DNA of 64,000 bases, from assembly GCA_947247005.1 (NCBI GenBank), contig OX365944.1, positions 26,449,501 to 26,513,500 of the forward strand, given 5' to 3'. Position 1 is the stretch's first letter, and every line of letters starts with the position of its first letter. This document shows, in pieces, positions 1-12,229 of this stretch. This DNA comes from Spisula solida (taxonomy: Eukaryota; Mollusca; Bivalvia; Venerida; Mactridae). Both the position numbers and the translations under genes were made by a program. The notes beneath the pieces were generated by a model that made no database searches, was not told the origin of the DNA, and saw nothing but the letters and a program-made list of their open reading frames with translations.

Positions 1-1738
1 TTCATTTAATAATAAGTATAAAATAATGAATATAATAGTTTGTGAATTATTGCGAACTATGATGCCAATGGCTAAAGGTTTGACACCTCTCTGTATTCAT
101 TTCTACATTCAGCATATATTTTCATACATATAAAAAGTGAGACTACACAATGTACATAATGTATAATGTTTTATGATATGGGAATGATACTATAAACAAC
201 ATGATATGGATTTATAAAAAAACACTGATATGTTTTACGAGTGTACAATATAATGAAAACAGTTATCAGACATTATTATACAATTAATTATAGAATATCA
301 ACATATTGTCTTAAATGTTGGATTTGAAGGGTTTATTAGGGTTTCATCTAAAACCTTATGGATATGTAAGTTCTTGTTTTGATTTTGGCCTTGAATCCCC
401 TTGAATCCCTACCTTTTAATAGTTTGACACATTTAGCAGAGGATTGTTGTTTTTAAAGGAATGAAAAGTTCCGAAGGCATGAACATGAGGAGGTGAGGGA
501 TTGACTATCTAGGAATTAATTTATACTTTAATGCCCTTCATTTTCTCCACAGTTTCATCGCTTTTATCAATATACCCTACTGTATTTAACAATACATGTA
601 ACTGTCAAAACAAAGCGTTACCAGAATGCATGAACAAATTCTAAAACATTTGGATAAATATACATTTTATGTGTATTATGTTTGTATATTTTATGTATAA
701 TGTATGTTTACTTTATGTATATGGTATGTATCTATAGTCAGCAATGTGATCTCTAATTTATCTATTTGGTGCAACAAGGTTGTATCTTTCTATATAGTAT
801 ATAAAAAGATACAACCTTATTGTGCCAAAGGGACAAATTATTACTATAGCGATATTATCCATTAATTAAAAAAAAAATTGTCTTTCTTAATTGACAAAAG
901 TATTCCTGATAAATTAAACAAAAGTCAGATAATCTCTACAATTTATCAAAGAATACAGGAGAATGGAACTGACACATAGGTGAATTGCCTATAGGAGCCG
1001 CCATTTTGTATATCCGTGAATTCATATACTAAACTTCCCAAAAATGAAAAAGTCTCTGTAGTAAGGTAAAGCAATCTGAATGAGTAAAACAACAATCCTA
1101 GAAAGTTATCACAATAACATTATATCTACAATCATGCGTAAAACCTGAGTATTCTAATTTTGAGTATTTTGGCCAGAAAAACATAGTTTATAATGAACAT
1201 TCATCTTTGCAAACTATAAATACACTGTCGCTTAGCAACAAATTAGATGATTGTAAACAAATATCTCCATATGTACATAATTTTGCATAATCATTTCAGA
1301 GACAAATTTGATGATGTGAAAGTCTCTCAAAATTAGGCTTAACAAAGTCATGTTCCCACGTATACTAGAGTGCAATCACCTTATACACGCCGCACTTCAA
1401 AACATGAAAGTAAAACATTACCTTTAACAAACCAATCATAATATGCTATAACTTATTGGCAACACTGATTTATACATAAATAATCAACTTTAAAACTTAT
1501 TTAACAATTTTAATATATAAGTAGCAGCATTTTATTATGCAAGTAATTTTACCAAAAATAGAATTAACGACAGTATTAACCACATGTGACATTTAATGTA
1601 GTTTTGTTTTTGTTTGTTTTTTGTTTTTTTATAACTGTCTATAAAAGGAATAACACTTCATAAATCATCAATGGTAACTGCTATAATGGTTGTCATGGAA
1701 ACAGGAAAGTTGCGATATATGTACAGATGTGTCAGATG
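1..1738. other. Region downstream of the host gene
   Basis: AT-rich sequence with no ORF that looks coding. It may include more 3'UTR of the host gene. The only structure noted is the hairpin at 765-829. Confidence 0.5.
765..829. repeat. 65-bp near-perfect palindrome
   Basis: Arms of about 25 bases (TTTGGTGCAACAAGGTTGTA and its complement with about two mismatches) face each other around an AT core. It looks like a very small fold-back element; no target duplication was found. Confidence 0.6.
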
Positions 1739-1744
1739 TTTATT
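1739..1744 (-). promoter_or_regulatory. Possible polyadenylation signal AATAAA of the host gene
   Basis: The minus strand reads AATAAA about 30 bases after the stop codon at 1775. A signal this close would give a very short 3'UTR; others may be used further on in this AT-rich stretch. Confidence 0.4.
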
Positions 1745-1774
1745 ACTTGAGATGACTCTTCCCTTTATGTAGGT

Positions 1775-1797
1775 CTATGCTGTATATACTGCTGACT
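1775..1797 (-). CDS. Exon: last coding exon, tail end and stop
   Basis: After an 8.4-kb intron, acceptor TTTTTTTTCAG leads to only 23 coding bases: GAG (split), then SAVYTA and TAG. Phase and reading fit the tail exon exactly. AATAAA (plus-strand tttatt at 1739-1744) lies about 30 bases past the stop; a longer 3'UTR cannot be excluded. Confidence 0.75.
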
Positions 1798-2078
1798 CTG
1801 AAAAAAAATAAACAAATTCAAATATTAAATATTCAGTCATTATAACTCAGGTATAATAATAAGGCTACTATAAATCAAATGCTAGAATATCATCAGACAA
1901 CTCATTTTAAAATGGGGACTTGGGGGATATGATATATTTTAGTATTTAATTTTGCTACAACCATAAGGTTTCTAGACTAGTGTAGATTTTGAGCAGATTT
2001 TTTGTTCCTTTCCAAATCTTGAATCAGTTTGACAAACATTCGTCTAATGATAAGATAACAAAGGCCAGTCATGAAATT

Positions 2079-2264
2079 CTGTAAAATCACATATTTTTTA
2101 GGGTAATAAATTTCGAGGATTTTAAAAAAATTGCATTTTTTTCCTCAGTGTTCGTAATGTCTAACTTAGAGAGGTTGATTAAACTTGGGGATTAGATTTT
2201 GTGGTCGAGTTCAACAACGAAATCAACAAAAATTCAACTCCCTAAAAAAATAGTGATTTTACAG
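2079..2264. mobile_element. 186-bp MITE, CTGTAAAATCAC ends
   Basis: The ends are inverted: CTGTAAAATCAC...TTTTTTAGGG at the left and the complement at the right, with about 25 bp of inverted repeat. Related but less complete copies lie near 11562-11764 and around 46440-46520. There is no coding capacity. Confidence 0.65.
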
Positions 2265-4328
2265 TGGTGGGTGGAAGGGGGACAATAGTCTAGGCATTCA
2301 TTTATTCTGGCCTTAGTTATAGTAATATATACAGAAAGAGAGAAACCAGGAAGTGAAGCAGTATGAATGTTGTATGATATGAAAAGTATGGAAGCATGTT
2401 TGTGACATTATGTTGACTGAAGTTTAACTAACAAACAGCTTTAAAATCATGCTTAACGTTAAATGAAGAATTGGATGAACAGCATGAACTTTCAAGAAGT
2501 AATAATTAACAACTAACACAATTCATATTTAGGCCAAATATAAATATATGTGGTTATTTTGGGATAACGTTGTTGTCCAAAAATACCTAGTAAATTGATC
2601 CTGACTTTGTGTGCTATATGGAAAGTTCTTAGTCACTGATTCTTGTGGAAACAATTCTGTAGAAATTTGAGCTTTTAATAATCAACCCTGCAGGCTAATA
2701 ATTTCAGACCACATTGTTCAACATGTTAGGTACCACACATATTTTCTATTTGGCCTATTTACATGATTGTATATTGATTTACAAAAGAACACCATTTTAG
2801 TAAATAATATAGCACACTAAGAAATATCACTAACAAAGCGATTGAAGAATACACTCTATTGGCACCGGGAACTTTCACCAAATGAAAAACCACTCTCAAA
2901 CCCAGACCATAGGCCTATCTACATAAACACAGTATGTAAGATAAAGCTTGGATCCTCAGAATACACATATAACTGGAAGCATTGCTCTAACAGCGTAGTT
3001 ACACAGACCTGTTTTAATGAATGATTCTCCAAGTCTTATTAATTAAATCAAACTCATTCTTACAAAAATGTACACAGTCATGAATTAGTGTTTAGACAGT
3101 GTCTTTCGTTTTTCACTCACATAACTTCATAAGATGCTCATTGAATGAATTATCAAACAACGAATGTACTTGCGGACATCAAGACTTACCAGTCCTGTTA
3201 TACATTATTGCAGATCACACACGCATAAAGGGTTGGCCTAACAACAGACGCAAACTATTTAGCTGAAACGCTGAATAAGATGATGACGAAACATAAATAA
3301 CTCATAAGGTCTCGACTTTTGGCGGGAAAATTTATGTAACAGCGCTGGGAAAAGGGTTGTTCTAACGGTAGACCCAAACTATTTAGCTGAAGATCTCTGG
3401 TGAGTTAAAGGATGAAATGTGGATTAATACTATCAACAAAATTTGTATTAATTAATGTAAAATATTGTGAATAGTGAAAAATAAGCACACATTAGATTAG
3501 GAGTTTCTAGCTAAACTGTAATATGAATGTTAATTAAAACCACAAATTGTGTTAAGTTTGTCTGCTCAATGGGTTACTTTTAACAGTGACAATTTTATTG
3601 TCCCTTAAAAATCTTATGCTACATAGTATTAAAGATAGTATTAAGTCAGACAGAGAAGACAGCTTCACCAAGAACATCACACATTACACTCACTGTCCAA
3701 GAAGCATCAACCCTCTTTACTAATTAAGCACCATGCACAAAAACAAACCACTTATAATCAGGATTAAAGCACCAAGCACACACTAGATAATTAAGCCCTT
3801 TACTCCATGATAGTGCCACATGTTTACACCCATCAGTGTACAAGCATTGACTAACAATTATTTTCTAACAACTTGTAAGGAGATGGTATAAGCACTTAAA
3901 CTTGTCTCATAATAAGACAATTAGGTAATGTATAAGGGTTATACAGAGGAATATTTTTAGGACTCATCTTGATATAATAATAAATTAATCAATATTCTCT
4001 TTGGCAATGCACCAATTCTTGAAGTTGTCTCAACCCTAATAATAAACAAATGTTAACTAGGCGTGTTCTACTGCATGGTTCATGAATTGAATTATTTAAG
4101 AAAGCATGCTGCAGTCATGTACTTTACATCATCAAAGCTGAATAATTCAGTCTGGTATATTAACTAGTATAAAGAATTTGCAGGACACCTTTTGTTCAAA
4201 AGAAGAAGAAACAGTATATTTTCATACAGGGCTGAAGTTAAATTATATTTGCTTCTTTTCTTTCACAATTTGTTTCAGTACTTTAGTCAGACAATTTGTT
4301 AGATAACGGACACAAAATGTAAATTGCT
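2265..4328. other. Intron sequence without a recognised gene
   Basis: AT-rich last intron of the host gene. A GGGTTGNNCTAAC...AAACTATTTAGCTGAA block occurs twice about 123 bp apart (near 3230 and 3353). Nothing coding is seen. Confidence 0.5.
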
Positions 4329-4334
4329 TTAGCA

Positions 4335-6195
4335 GCATGTTAGTGCATGTCCCTGGGAGTCACCAGTGCATGTCCCTGAGAGACACCAGTGCATGTCCCC
4401 GAGAGACACCAGTGCATGTCCCTGAGAGACACCTGTACATGTCCCTGAGAGAAACCTGTACATGTCCCTGAGAGACACCTGTACATGTCCCTGAGAGACA
4501 CCAGTGCATGTCCCTGAGAGATACCAGTGCATGTCCCTGAGAGACCCTGAGAGACACCTGTACATGTCCCTGAGAGACACCAGTGCATGTCCCTGAGAGA
4601 CCCTGAGAGACACCAGTGCATGTCCCTGAGAGACACCAGTGCATGTCCCTGAGAGACCCTGAGAGACACCAGTGCATGTCCCTGAGAGACCCTGAGAGAC
4701 ACCAGTGCATGTCCCTGAGAGACCCTGAGAGACACCAGTGCATGTCCCTGAGAGACCCTGAGAGACACCAGTGCATGTCCCTGAGAGACACCAGTACATG
4801 TCCCTGAGAGACACCAGTGCATGTCCCTGAGAGACCCTGAGAGACACCAGTGCATGTGCCTGAGAGACACCAGTGCATGTCCCTGAGAGACCCTGAGAGA
4901 CACCAGTGCATGTCCCAGAGAGACCCTGAGAGACACCAGTGCATGTCCCTGAGAGACACCAGTACATGTCCCTGAGAGACCCTGAGAGACACCAGTGCAT
5001 GTCCCTGAGAGACACCAGTGCATGTCCCTGAGAGACCCTGAGAGACACCAGTGCATGTCCCTGAGAGACCCTGAGAGACACCAGTGCATGTCCCAGAGAG
5101 ACCCTGAGAGACACCAGTGCATGTCCCTGAGAGACACCAGTACATGTCCCTGAGAGACCCTGAGAGACACCTGTACATGTCCCAGAGAGACACCAGTGCA
5201 TGTCCCTGAGAGACCCTGAGAGACACCAGTGCATGTCCCTGAGAGACCCTGAGAGACACCTGTGCATGTCCCCGAGAGACACCTGTACATGTCCCTGAGA
5301 GACACCTGTACATGTCCCTGAGAGACACCTGTACATGTCCCTGAGAGGCACCAGTGCATGTCCCTGAGAGACACCAGTGCATGTCCCTGAGAGACCCTGA
5401 GAGACACCAGTGCATGTCCCAGAGAGACCCTGAGAGACACCAGTGCATGTCCCCGAGAGACACCAGTGCATGTCCCTGAGAGACACCAGTGCATGTCCCT
5501 GAGAGACACCAGTGCATGTCCCTGAGAGACCCTGAGAGACACCAGTGCATGTCCCAGAGAGACCCTGAGAGACACCAGTGCATGTCCCTGAGAGACACCA
5601 GTGCATGTCCCTGAGAGACACCAGTGCATGTCCCTGAGAGACACCAGTGCATGTCCCTGAGAGACACCTGTACATGTCCCCGAGAGACACCAGTGCATGT
5701 CCCTGAGAGACACCTGTGCATGTCCCAGAGAGACCCTGAGAGACACCAGTACATGTCCCAGAGAGACACCAGTGCATGCCCTGAGAGACACCAGTGCATG
5801 TCCCTGAGAGACACCAGTGCATGTCCCTGAGAGACACCAGTGCATGTCCCTGAGAGACACCAGTGCATGTCCCTGAGAGACACCTGTGCATGTCCCGGAG
5901 ATGCACAGTCCAGTACATGTCCCTGAGAGACACAGGTGCTCGTCCACGAGAGACACCTGTACACGTCTCCGAGAGACACCTGTGCATGTCCCCGAGAGAT
6001 ACAGTCCTGTACATGTCCCTGAGAGACACAGGTGCTCGTCCCCGAGAGACACCTGTACATGTCTCCGAGTGATACCTGTGCAAGTCCATGAGAGACACCA
6101 GTGAACGTCCCCCAGAGACAGCTTTACATGTCTCCGAGTGATACCTGTGCAAATCCACGAGAGACACCTGAGAAGGTCCCCCAGAGATATCTGTT
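4335..6195. repeat. Minisatellite, 23-bp unit with 33-bp variant
   Basis: Tandem copies of AGAGACACCAGTGCATGTCC+CTG (23 bp), often with an extra AGAGACCCTG making a 33-bp unit. Because 3x23=69, three frames stay open and produce ORFs of 566-726 codons on the minus strand; these are repeat artefacts. Units near 5890-6190 are more diverged. Confidence 0.93.
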
Positions 6196-6640
6196 CATTT
6201 CTCCGAGTGACACCTGTACAGGTACCCGAGTGACACCTGTACATGTCTCCAAGTGACACCTGTACAGGTACCCGAGTGACACCTGTACAGGTACCCGAGT
6301 GACACCTATACAGGTACCCGAGTGACACCTGTACATGTACCCGAGTGACACCTGTACAGGTACCCGAGTGACACCTGTACAGGTACCCGAGTGACACCTG
6401 TACAGGTACCCAAGTGACACCTGTACAGGTACCCGAGTGACACCTGTACATGTACCCGAGTGACACCTGTACAGGTACCCGAGTGACACCTGTACAGGTA
6501 CCCGAGTGACACCAGTACATTTACCCGAGTGACACCTGTACAGGTACCCAAGTGACACCTGTACAGGTACCCGAGTGACACCTGTACAGGTACCCGAGTG
6601 ACACCTGTACAGGTACCCGAGTGACACCTGTACAACTGCA
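6196..6640. repeat. Minisatellite block, 23-bp unit with 12-bp palindrome
   Basis: The 23-bp unit includes GTGACACCTGTACAGGTACC, related to the adjacent block but more homogeneous. Each unit carries the perfect palindrome ACCTGTACAGGT. Two sub-families of one satellite lie head to tail here. Confidence 0.92.
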
Positions 6641-7834
6641 TGTACATTGCAGCCTTTATACAATTAAAGATCCATACGGTATATTAGTATATGAGTACTC
6701 TTTTAAATTAAATTTATTGAATAAAATGTTGCATGCAAAATATTTTTATTTATTGATATACATGTAAATAAGTAGAAAAGTAGAAGACAGTCAATGCTTT
6801 ACAGAAAATACCACCATGCAAAGCATGAAATCAAAGCTTGGGTCTAAAGAAGAATATAAGAAGAGATTTGTGACAGAATTATCTAGACTATGTATTCATC
6901 TTATTTCAAAAATGTGTAGTAGTAAAAGAACTGATAGCTACAGTATTATAAAATAGATGAGGTTAGAAAAAGACTGAATCTAGTTAGACAGAAAATAAGA
7001 ACTACCGTTAACACTGCTTGCTCGATCTAAATCTGAAATCAAATTATTACAATGTACAGGCAAGATAGAGTTGAAGTTAAAGGGAGGTAAATCATTACAA
7101 TGTAAAGGCAAGATAGAGTTGAAATTAAAGGGAGATAAATTAAACTATTTATATCTAAACTACATGATCTTAGACTGAAAGTAAATCATAGCATTGACAA
7201 TATGATGACATATATATGATGGGTCATCCTTAATTCATAGTTTATAGACTATTAAGATATTTCAAACCACAATATTTTTGATGGAGTTTGAATATAATTA
7301 TGTTTCTTTTGTTAATATAATTTTGACAAGGACCAAATCAAGTGTGAAACCTGAAACCAGTAAAATATGGGGCAATAGAATCTTGTCATATGGCCAGTTG
7401 ATTGACTGTTGGCTAGGTTAATATTATGGTAACCATGTGTTACCAAGGCTGTTGCCCGTTATTTAAGGACAGGAAGTAGTTCTGAGGTCAGATAGTCTGG
7501 TACATTAACAGTTTCTTTTACTGATTAGTTATTTTAGTTGTAATACTATAAATCATTTCTTAAGGATGACCATTGATGGAATTTATCAGAAGACAACATT
7601 GATGAGTACCGTTATATCGGAACATTGTGAGTATAACAAGTAAAAGATTGGTATAGTGCGCCCAGGATAATGTTATATTTACAAACATGAATCGGTTTGG
7701 TCAACTGTGGCAAAATTGGTTTTACAAATCACTAAAGTTAACAGATTTATGGTCAGTAGTGACTTAAAACATCACTGACAAATCATGCACATCTGATTAA
7801 TCCATCTTTGTGGAATATATAGAGGATCTTGCAT
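6641..7834. other. Intron sequence without a recognised gene
   Basis: AT-rich. One 48-bp block (GCAAGATAGAGTTGAARTTA core) is duplicated near 7050-7140. No coding signal is visible. Confidence 0.5.
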
Positions 7835-7962
7835 GAGTGCTCATTACATACGAATTTTATTAAACGAGTGGACAAAATGATATGACACGAGGCTTTGCCG
7901 AGTGTCATATTCTTTTTGTCGACGAGTTTAATAAAGCTCATATGTAATAAGTACGAATGTAT
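7835..7962. repeat. Imperfect fold-back of about 128 bp
   Basis: The left arm TTATTAAACGAGTGGACAAA and the ATGATATGACACG that follows mirror the right arm, with a loop near GGCTTTGCC. It resembles a small fold-back transposon; no clear duplication was seen at the ends. Confidence 0.55.
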
Positions 7963-8429
7963 GATTCTATTTATCACATAACCTTAGAGAACGCTCGTTA
8001 TCATTCAAAATGATGATGTACGCTGCATAGGTTTCAGACATAATTCAGCGGTACAAAGAGCGCGACGTCATGGCGACGTTGTTATTATCCTGACGTCATG
8101 GGCCGATCAAGGCATGGATTGGCTTACGTCGCGTCAGACTAATTTAAATATTTATTGCACTGTCTGGGAGTGCCGAACGATATTTACGGCACGGCTTTAC
8201 GGCACTGCTGGACCGCGGGTTATGTGCCACCTTTCTTATTAGCGTGGGAGCACTATACCAGTAACAAGGTTTTTCAAACAAGACCCATAATACTGCTGTT
8301 TTAGAATGCCAGAAATAACAAACCCCATGTTCACACTTCACATGCTGATTTATATAAGCATTCTGTAAAGTGTTTTTACCAAAGATAAAAAATACTTTGA
8401 TTTATGCAATTCAAGTAATGCTGAAAAAT

Positions 8430-8600
8430 GCCCAACCAGTGACCCCCTGAATATTTCCAAATGCCTAAACACCCCCTGATATTGACCAAATGTCGTAACA
8501 ACCCCTGATTTTGTTCAAATGCCCAACCTACCCGTGAATTATAATTTGTCTAATCCTCCATCGAGTTTGTCTAAATGCTCAATAAACCCCTGATTTTTTT
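8430..8600. repeat. Degenerate tandem repeat, about 45 bp
   Basis: Diverged copies of a unit around AAATGCCCAAC and ACCCCCTGAWT recur about four times. Old minisatellite, probably not length-variable now. Confidence 0.55.
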
Positions 8601-9173
8601 ATACATAAGTGATGAAAAACCTAGTTACCAATATTGAATATCAACAAAACAATAACCCCCAGTACATATATAATGACGTATTTGACAATAACATTCCTTA
8701 TACCAAATGTTACAATATTTTTTTAAATGGGAAACATACATATAATAAGGGGGAAATATGCAACCAAGTACAAGTTTGAATGTCTGTATTTTTTCTAGTA
8801 CATATTACTGTACAATTCTTACCAGCAAATTATTCAAAAACTAAATTAAATTTTCATTTCCACACTTTAACTTGTACAAACCAAATTTAATATCAAGAAC
8901 TATTAGTAAAAACAATAACATATTGATGATAAAATATATTGTTTTACCACTTGGCCGGAATGTCCGTCACAACACCCCCACGAAAATATCTGCCTAAATT
9001 GATACCAAACTGTTAGAACACATTATGACTCAGCATAAGAATAATTGGTAAAATGTATACAAACAATTGCCAAAATATGGCTATGTTGTTGGTCCTAAGT
9101 ACAGAGATAAGACAAAAGTGATAAGAGACAGCCTCACTGACGCTACATCTGGGCCCGGAATTACAACCAATAA

Positions 9174-10106
9174 TTACACTCAGCACTCCACACTCAAATA
9201 TTGAAATTCATCCTTTTGAGGTTCATAGCGACATTGTTTTAGAACAAGAAGTTGGAATAATGTTAAATAGGTTCTAAAACATGTTTTTGGCTTATTTCAT
9301 ACCTAAATATTGTTTTTGGCTTATTTCATAGTGTAATTCATTGTATTTGTGAGCCATAAAGGTAATTTATCAGTCTGAGTGCTGAGTGTGGCACTCAGAT
9401 TCAATAATTACATAAATATCTCATAGTAAGTGAACAATGGCAAAGAATATGTATCAAATGTTATTTTCTACACTCCTATAACAATTAGGGGTACGTGGGC
9501 CGATGCATCGAAATATCGATGCATTGCGATCCCGAGTGTCCCGATAGTATGGATCGATAGTAAAAGTCTCGATCCAATAACTATCGCCGATAGTTAGCTA
9601 AACTATCGATAGTTACGATAGTTTCCTTTTTATAAATAAAGTTTATTATTGATTTAAAACATTTTCCGTTCTCGTTAAAAACACTAATTGTTAATAATCC
9701 CACGCATCAAAACTGCCACAAAAGACCAATGTCGCACTATTTAGTTGAATTTTATTAATCTATTTTTGTCCAAATCATTTTAAATAATTTCCACAAATAG
9801 TAGATTTATATGTTGTATAACAAAGTGATATCTTACACAGTGCAAATTTGCATTTACAAGTTAATCTCTGGGTTTCAAATCTTGGCAATAACTATTGCAA
9901 TAGTATCGCAATAGTTTCCAGCAATACAATAGTATCGCAATAGTACTTTCAGCAATATCAATAGTATTGCAATAGTCAAAAATGGACTCAATAGTCACCC
10001 CTAATAACAATTACATACATTTTCCTCATCTAGATTTGCAATCTATGACAAATAATAGCTCATTATATAAGATTTTCAATATTTGAGTGTTGAGTGCTGA
10101 GTGTAA
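9174..10106. mobile_element. TIR element interrupted by a hAT-like MITE
   Basis: Inverted ends of about 33 bp: TTACACTCAGCACTCCACAC at the left and its near complement ending GAGTGTAA at the right. A third, internal copy of GAGTGCTGAGTG lies near 9375. Without the nested insertion it would be about 407 bp. No convincing target duplication. Confidence 0.6.
9486..10003. mobile_element. hAT-like MITE with exact 8-bp duplication
   Basis: The element starts TAGGGGT and ends ACCCCTA and is flanked by ATAACAAT on both sides (9478-9485 and 10004-10011). An 8-bp duplication with short A/G-rich ends is the hAT pattern. The interior is rich in CGAT palindromes at the left and GCAATAGT repeats at the right. 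No transposase. Confidence 0.85.
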
Positions 10107-10200
10107 GTATATAATGGTCACTTCAAAGTTTACTGGGTGACTCTATTCAAGATGCTATATCATACATTATAAGCCTACACAAGAGTATCAAAATGTTTAC

Positions 10201-10376
10201 CTTGTTTATTGTAGTACTGCGTGTTGTCATAGTAGGGAACCTCCTGAGTAGGGGCCAACATTAACATCTGTGGTTGTTGCGCGTACAGCGGCTGTCCGTA
10301 TGAGTGGACGCTCACTCTGTCTATTTTGTCACCATTAAACTCACTGTAGTGCCTAGGTCGGGAAGGTTTACGTGAG
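10201..10376 (-). CDS. Exon: cytoplasmic tail
   Basis: A 176-nt exon, phase 2 in and phase 1 out. It encodes a basic start SRKPSRPRHYSEF and later VHSYGQPLYAQQPQ and VPYYDNTQYYNKQ. Tyrosines are frequent, and Y-D-N fits the pY-x-N rule for Grb2-type SH2 domains (established rule, inferred use). Its 5' part and acceptor are duplicated in tandem just upstream (10416-10495). Confidence 0.85.
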
Positions 10377-10495
10377 CTGAATGAACAAGATCAGTAAGAA
10401 TCAAACATCAAGCTATAAACTCACTGTAGTGCCTAGGTCGGGAAGGTTTACGTGAGCTGAATGAACAAGATCAATAAGAATGAAACATAAAGCTA
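10336..10495. repeat. 80-bp tandem duplication spanning an exon start
   Basis: Copy 1 (10336-10415) contains the first 41 bases of the tail exon plus its acceptor and upstream intron. Copy 2 (10416-10495) repeats all of this with only a few changes. Copy 2 therefore offers a second intact acceptor at 10457-10458 and an exon stub. Confidence 0.9.
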
Positions 10496-10928
10496 TAATC
10501 AGTGTAATAATTGTATGAATACATGCATTTACGGTAATTCCAATTTATTTATTTTACATTTAATGTGACACCAATTATATTAACTGATACGTGGATTGCA
10601 GTAAATGCAGATGTACATCATATAATACAGAACTTAGTCTTTAAAACTTGTGAACGGTTGATTTTTAAATCATGTCCTTCAGATCAGAAGTCAGGTGGTT
10701 GGTCCCAAAACCTTCCTTATTGCATCAGGCATGCAAATAGCAACTCTCTGAATCATACATAGAACCATTCACAGATCTAGGGGCTACAGATTGTTTCAAA
10801 CTACTATTTTCTTAGTTGAAAACTGTTCACCTAGAAATAAACCAGATAGAGATGATATTGGATCAAGGATTAGCCTAACAAATGTGCAGGCTGGATTACC
10901 AAAACAGTAAAAGTATAAATAGACTTAC
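10496..10928. other. Intron without recognised gene
   Basis: AT-rich. A 65-codon plus-strand ORF (10565-10762) has no recognisable similarity and poor composition for coding. Confidence 0.5.
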
Positions 10929-11043
10929 TTTCTCCAGCAGAGACAACAAACAGCAAGGATGATCAGGAGTAGCAATAATCCACCACCGGCGATGGCCGCC
11001 GGAATAATGATGTCCATATTGTCATCAGATAGGGTTTCAGCAT
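10929..11043 (-). CDS. Exon: transmembrane helix
   Basis: A 115-nt exon, phase 1 in and phase 2 out. It encodes a short acidic juxtamembrane piece (ETLSDDNMD) and then about 24 hydrophobic residues with a GGG hinge and the run LLLLLIILAVCC, followed by CWRN. Positive residues follow the helix, consistent with a type I orientation with the tail inside the cell. Confidence 0.87.
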
Positions 11044-11810
11044 CTTATAATGTATAAAGTTGATCTTATTATTACGGCTGTATAACGAGCTAAACAGTCA
11101 AATGACTTAAAAACTCTGATTTGAGTCTGTCACATTCACAAAGCTTCTTAGATTTTTCTTAATGAAGAAAATTTCTCAGATGTTAATATTTTTACTTGAA
11201 AATAAAATATTAAAAAATCTTTGACATGCAATTCTAAATGTATTTTAATACTTGTATTTTTTTATTATTTTTCTTTTTTTAGACAAACAAGTCGGCCAGC
11301 TGTCTAAGAAGTTTTATGAAAATAGGCCATGAGCTTTGAATTGGTCTTATTATTGAGGTAGTCTTCTAATTAAGTCTGGTTAAATTACTGCGTTTAAAGA
11401 GGCTTTAGAATTATTCCGTGAAAAAGTATACCACATTTATTTTAAATTAAAGCAATACCTTTAAAACCAATGGTAAATTGTGATAATTAAAACTATGCAA
11501 GGCTATGCTAGTTTAATGTCGACCTCAGATGTGTGAGCTTGTCTTATTGTACATATGTAAACAAGACATTTTTTTTCTAGGGAGTTGAATTTTCGTTGAT
11601 TTCCTTGTTTAACTTATCCTCGAAATCCAATCCCCATGATTGACTGACCTCTCAAATTGTTTACCCTTTCACATTCTGTAATCCAAGAATTTACGACCCC
11701 ACAAAAATGCATTTTTATCAAAATCCACGAAATTCAATACCCACGAAAATGTCATTTTACAGTAATTAATCAGTTTACTATAATTGAATAGTAAGCAGGT
11801 GTAAACTTAC
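11044..11810. other. Intron with a MITE remnant
   Basis: The segment 11562-11764 matches the interior and one end of the 2079-2264 MITE (GGGAGTTGAATTTTCGTTG ... CATTTTACAG) but lacks the other end. The rest is unremarkable AT-rich intron. Confidence 0.55.
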
Positions 11811-11927
11811 TCAGCCTAACATCACATCGAGCACCGGTATACCATTCAGGGCATGAACATGTTACTGGTAGAGTTCTTAGACATGTAGCACCATTCTTAC
11901 AGTAAACAGTGCTTCGTTCACATGTAT
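11811..11927 (-). CDS. Exon: EGF-like module 2
   Basis: A 117-nt phase 1-1 exon: TCERSTVYCKNGATC, then TCSCPEWYTGARCDV. Six cysteines with the typical C-x-N-G-A-T-C and C-x-C-x-x-W-Y-x-G-x-x-C. No calcium-binding D-x-D/N-E-C start is seen, so it is probably a non-calcium EGF. Confidence 0.88.
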
Positions 11928-12229
11928 CTGAAATAGAAAATATATGGACACTTTAAGTCATAGTTATATCAAAAAAGTATACTCCAGTAATATGCAGGTA
12001 AACTTCGACGCTTCAAACGACCTTCAGACTGGGAAAACAGTTTGAGTAATCCGCCTGTTCGAGGCATCTATGGTATAAGTTCGAACTGACAGCCAGAACA
12101 ACATCCTGCGCAAGGTTTCAAGAGGATACAAGATAAAACTGAGGCAATAAAGTTTCCCAGGGTACAATTAAATCCAGTTTTTAAATAGTATGTATATTTT
12201 TTAGATATCATCTTTAAGTAGACAGTAAC

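Noticed and set aside
4329..6663. Overlapping ORFs of 566, 612 and 726 codons
   Set aside because: They arise from a 23-bp tandem unit whose triple length keeps all frames open; peptides are pure repeats in several frames.
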